A stretch of DNA of 59,351 nt, taken from JAUVHV01 sp964523875 (GTDB taxonomy: Bacteria; Omnitrophota; Gorgyraeia; JABMRG01). The DNA lies in assembly GCA_964523875.1 (NCBI GenBank), contig CAZGAS010000004.1:1-59351 (forward strand). The letters are read 5' to 3'. Below: more notes on the stretch, generated by a model, which was given only the letters and a program-made list of their open reading frames with translations, searched no databases and was not told the DNA's origin. The DNA is not shown here. The stretch's first letter is position 1.

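Noticed and set aside
59105..59107. TTG as the start of the giant gene
   Set aside because: The same frame continues to the window edge with typical coding character and no ribosome site is seen in front of the TTG.
8018..59351. Giant NRPS or PKS
   Set aside because: No adenylation, condensation, ketosynthase or carrier-protein motifs were seen; the modules are different enzymes, not repeated assembly units.

Overview
The window looks like a piece of an uncultivated, AT-rich bacterial genome, most likely Candidatus Omnitrophota (former OP3). The basis is a single uninterrupted reading frame that fills 86% of the window, together with very long multi-enzyme exported proteins; proteins of more than 10,000 residues are known from that phylum. 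The phylum assignment is inference, since no rRNA or marker gene is present. No mobile element, tRNA, rRNA or CRISPR array was seen.

Layout: all four genes are on the minus strand, so transcription runs right to left. (1) 59351-8018 is a giant gene, at least 17,110 codons, open at the window edge so its true start is not seen, and interrupted by two 100-N scaffold gaps. (2) 7915-7574 is a PilZ-domain gene. (3) 7393-4694 encodes a secreted beta-rich/HEAT-repeat protein that ends in the same C-terminal domain as the giant. (4) 4546-1 is a signal-peptide/YvcK-like/TPR protein that runs out of the window. Spacers are 102, 180 and 147 nt. Genes 3 and 4 begin with a nearly identical 160-bp cassette: 80 nt of leader with a perfect AGGAGG, plus 80 nt of signal-peptide coding sequence.

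The giant protein divides at one transmembrane helix near 37.4 kb. The N-terminal half (59.35-37.4 kb) has no recognisable enzyme. It holds helical/coiled-coil regions, a beta-strand-rich stretch, an ~82-residue helical repeat array, an RHS-like stretch and about seven ~110-residue beta repeats, and is probably outside the cytoplasm. The C-terminal half (37.4-8.0 kb) is a chain of enzyme modules: a GT48-like 1,3-beta-glucan (callose) synthase with its membrane segments, a poly(A)-polymerase-like head, a DUF89/ARMT1-like domain, GGDEF, HEAT repeats with an MNT-type nucleotidyltransferase, two divergent nucleoside-diphosphate kinases flanking a YvcK-like domain and a cytidylate kinase, a GlnD-like HD domain, an NDP-sugar pyrophosphorylase-like domain with beta-helix repeats, a rearranged ROK-type sugar kinase, a transglutaminase-like domain with TPRs, and the shared C-terminal domain.

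Two observations stand out. First, a eukaryotic-type GT48 glucan synthase is present in a bacterium, in the same polypeptide as domains that could make NDP-sugar and recycle UDP/UMP, with a GGDEF domain in cis and a PilZ gene next door. Second, a short motif, K-(T/A/S/M)-S-S-A-G, recurs at module boundaries in all three large proteins with varied codons. That suggests a protein-level processing or linker signal and a polyprotein-like organisation.
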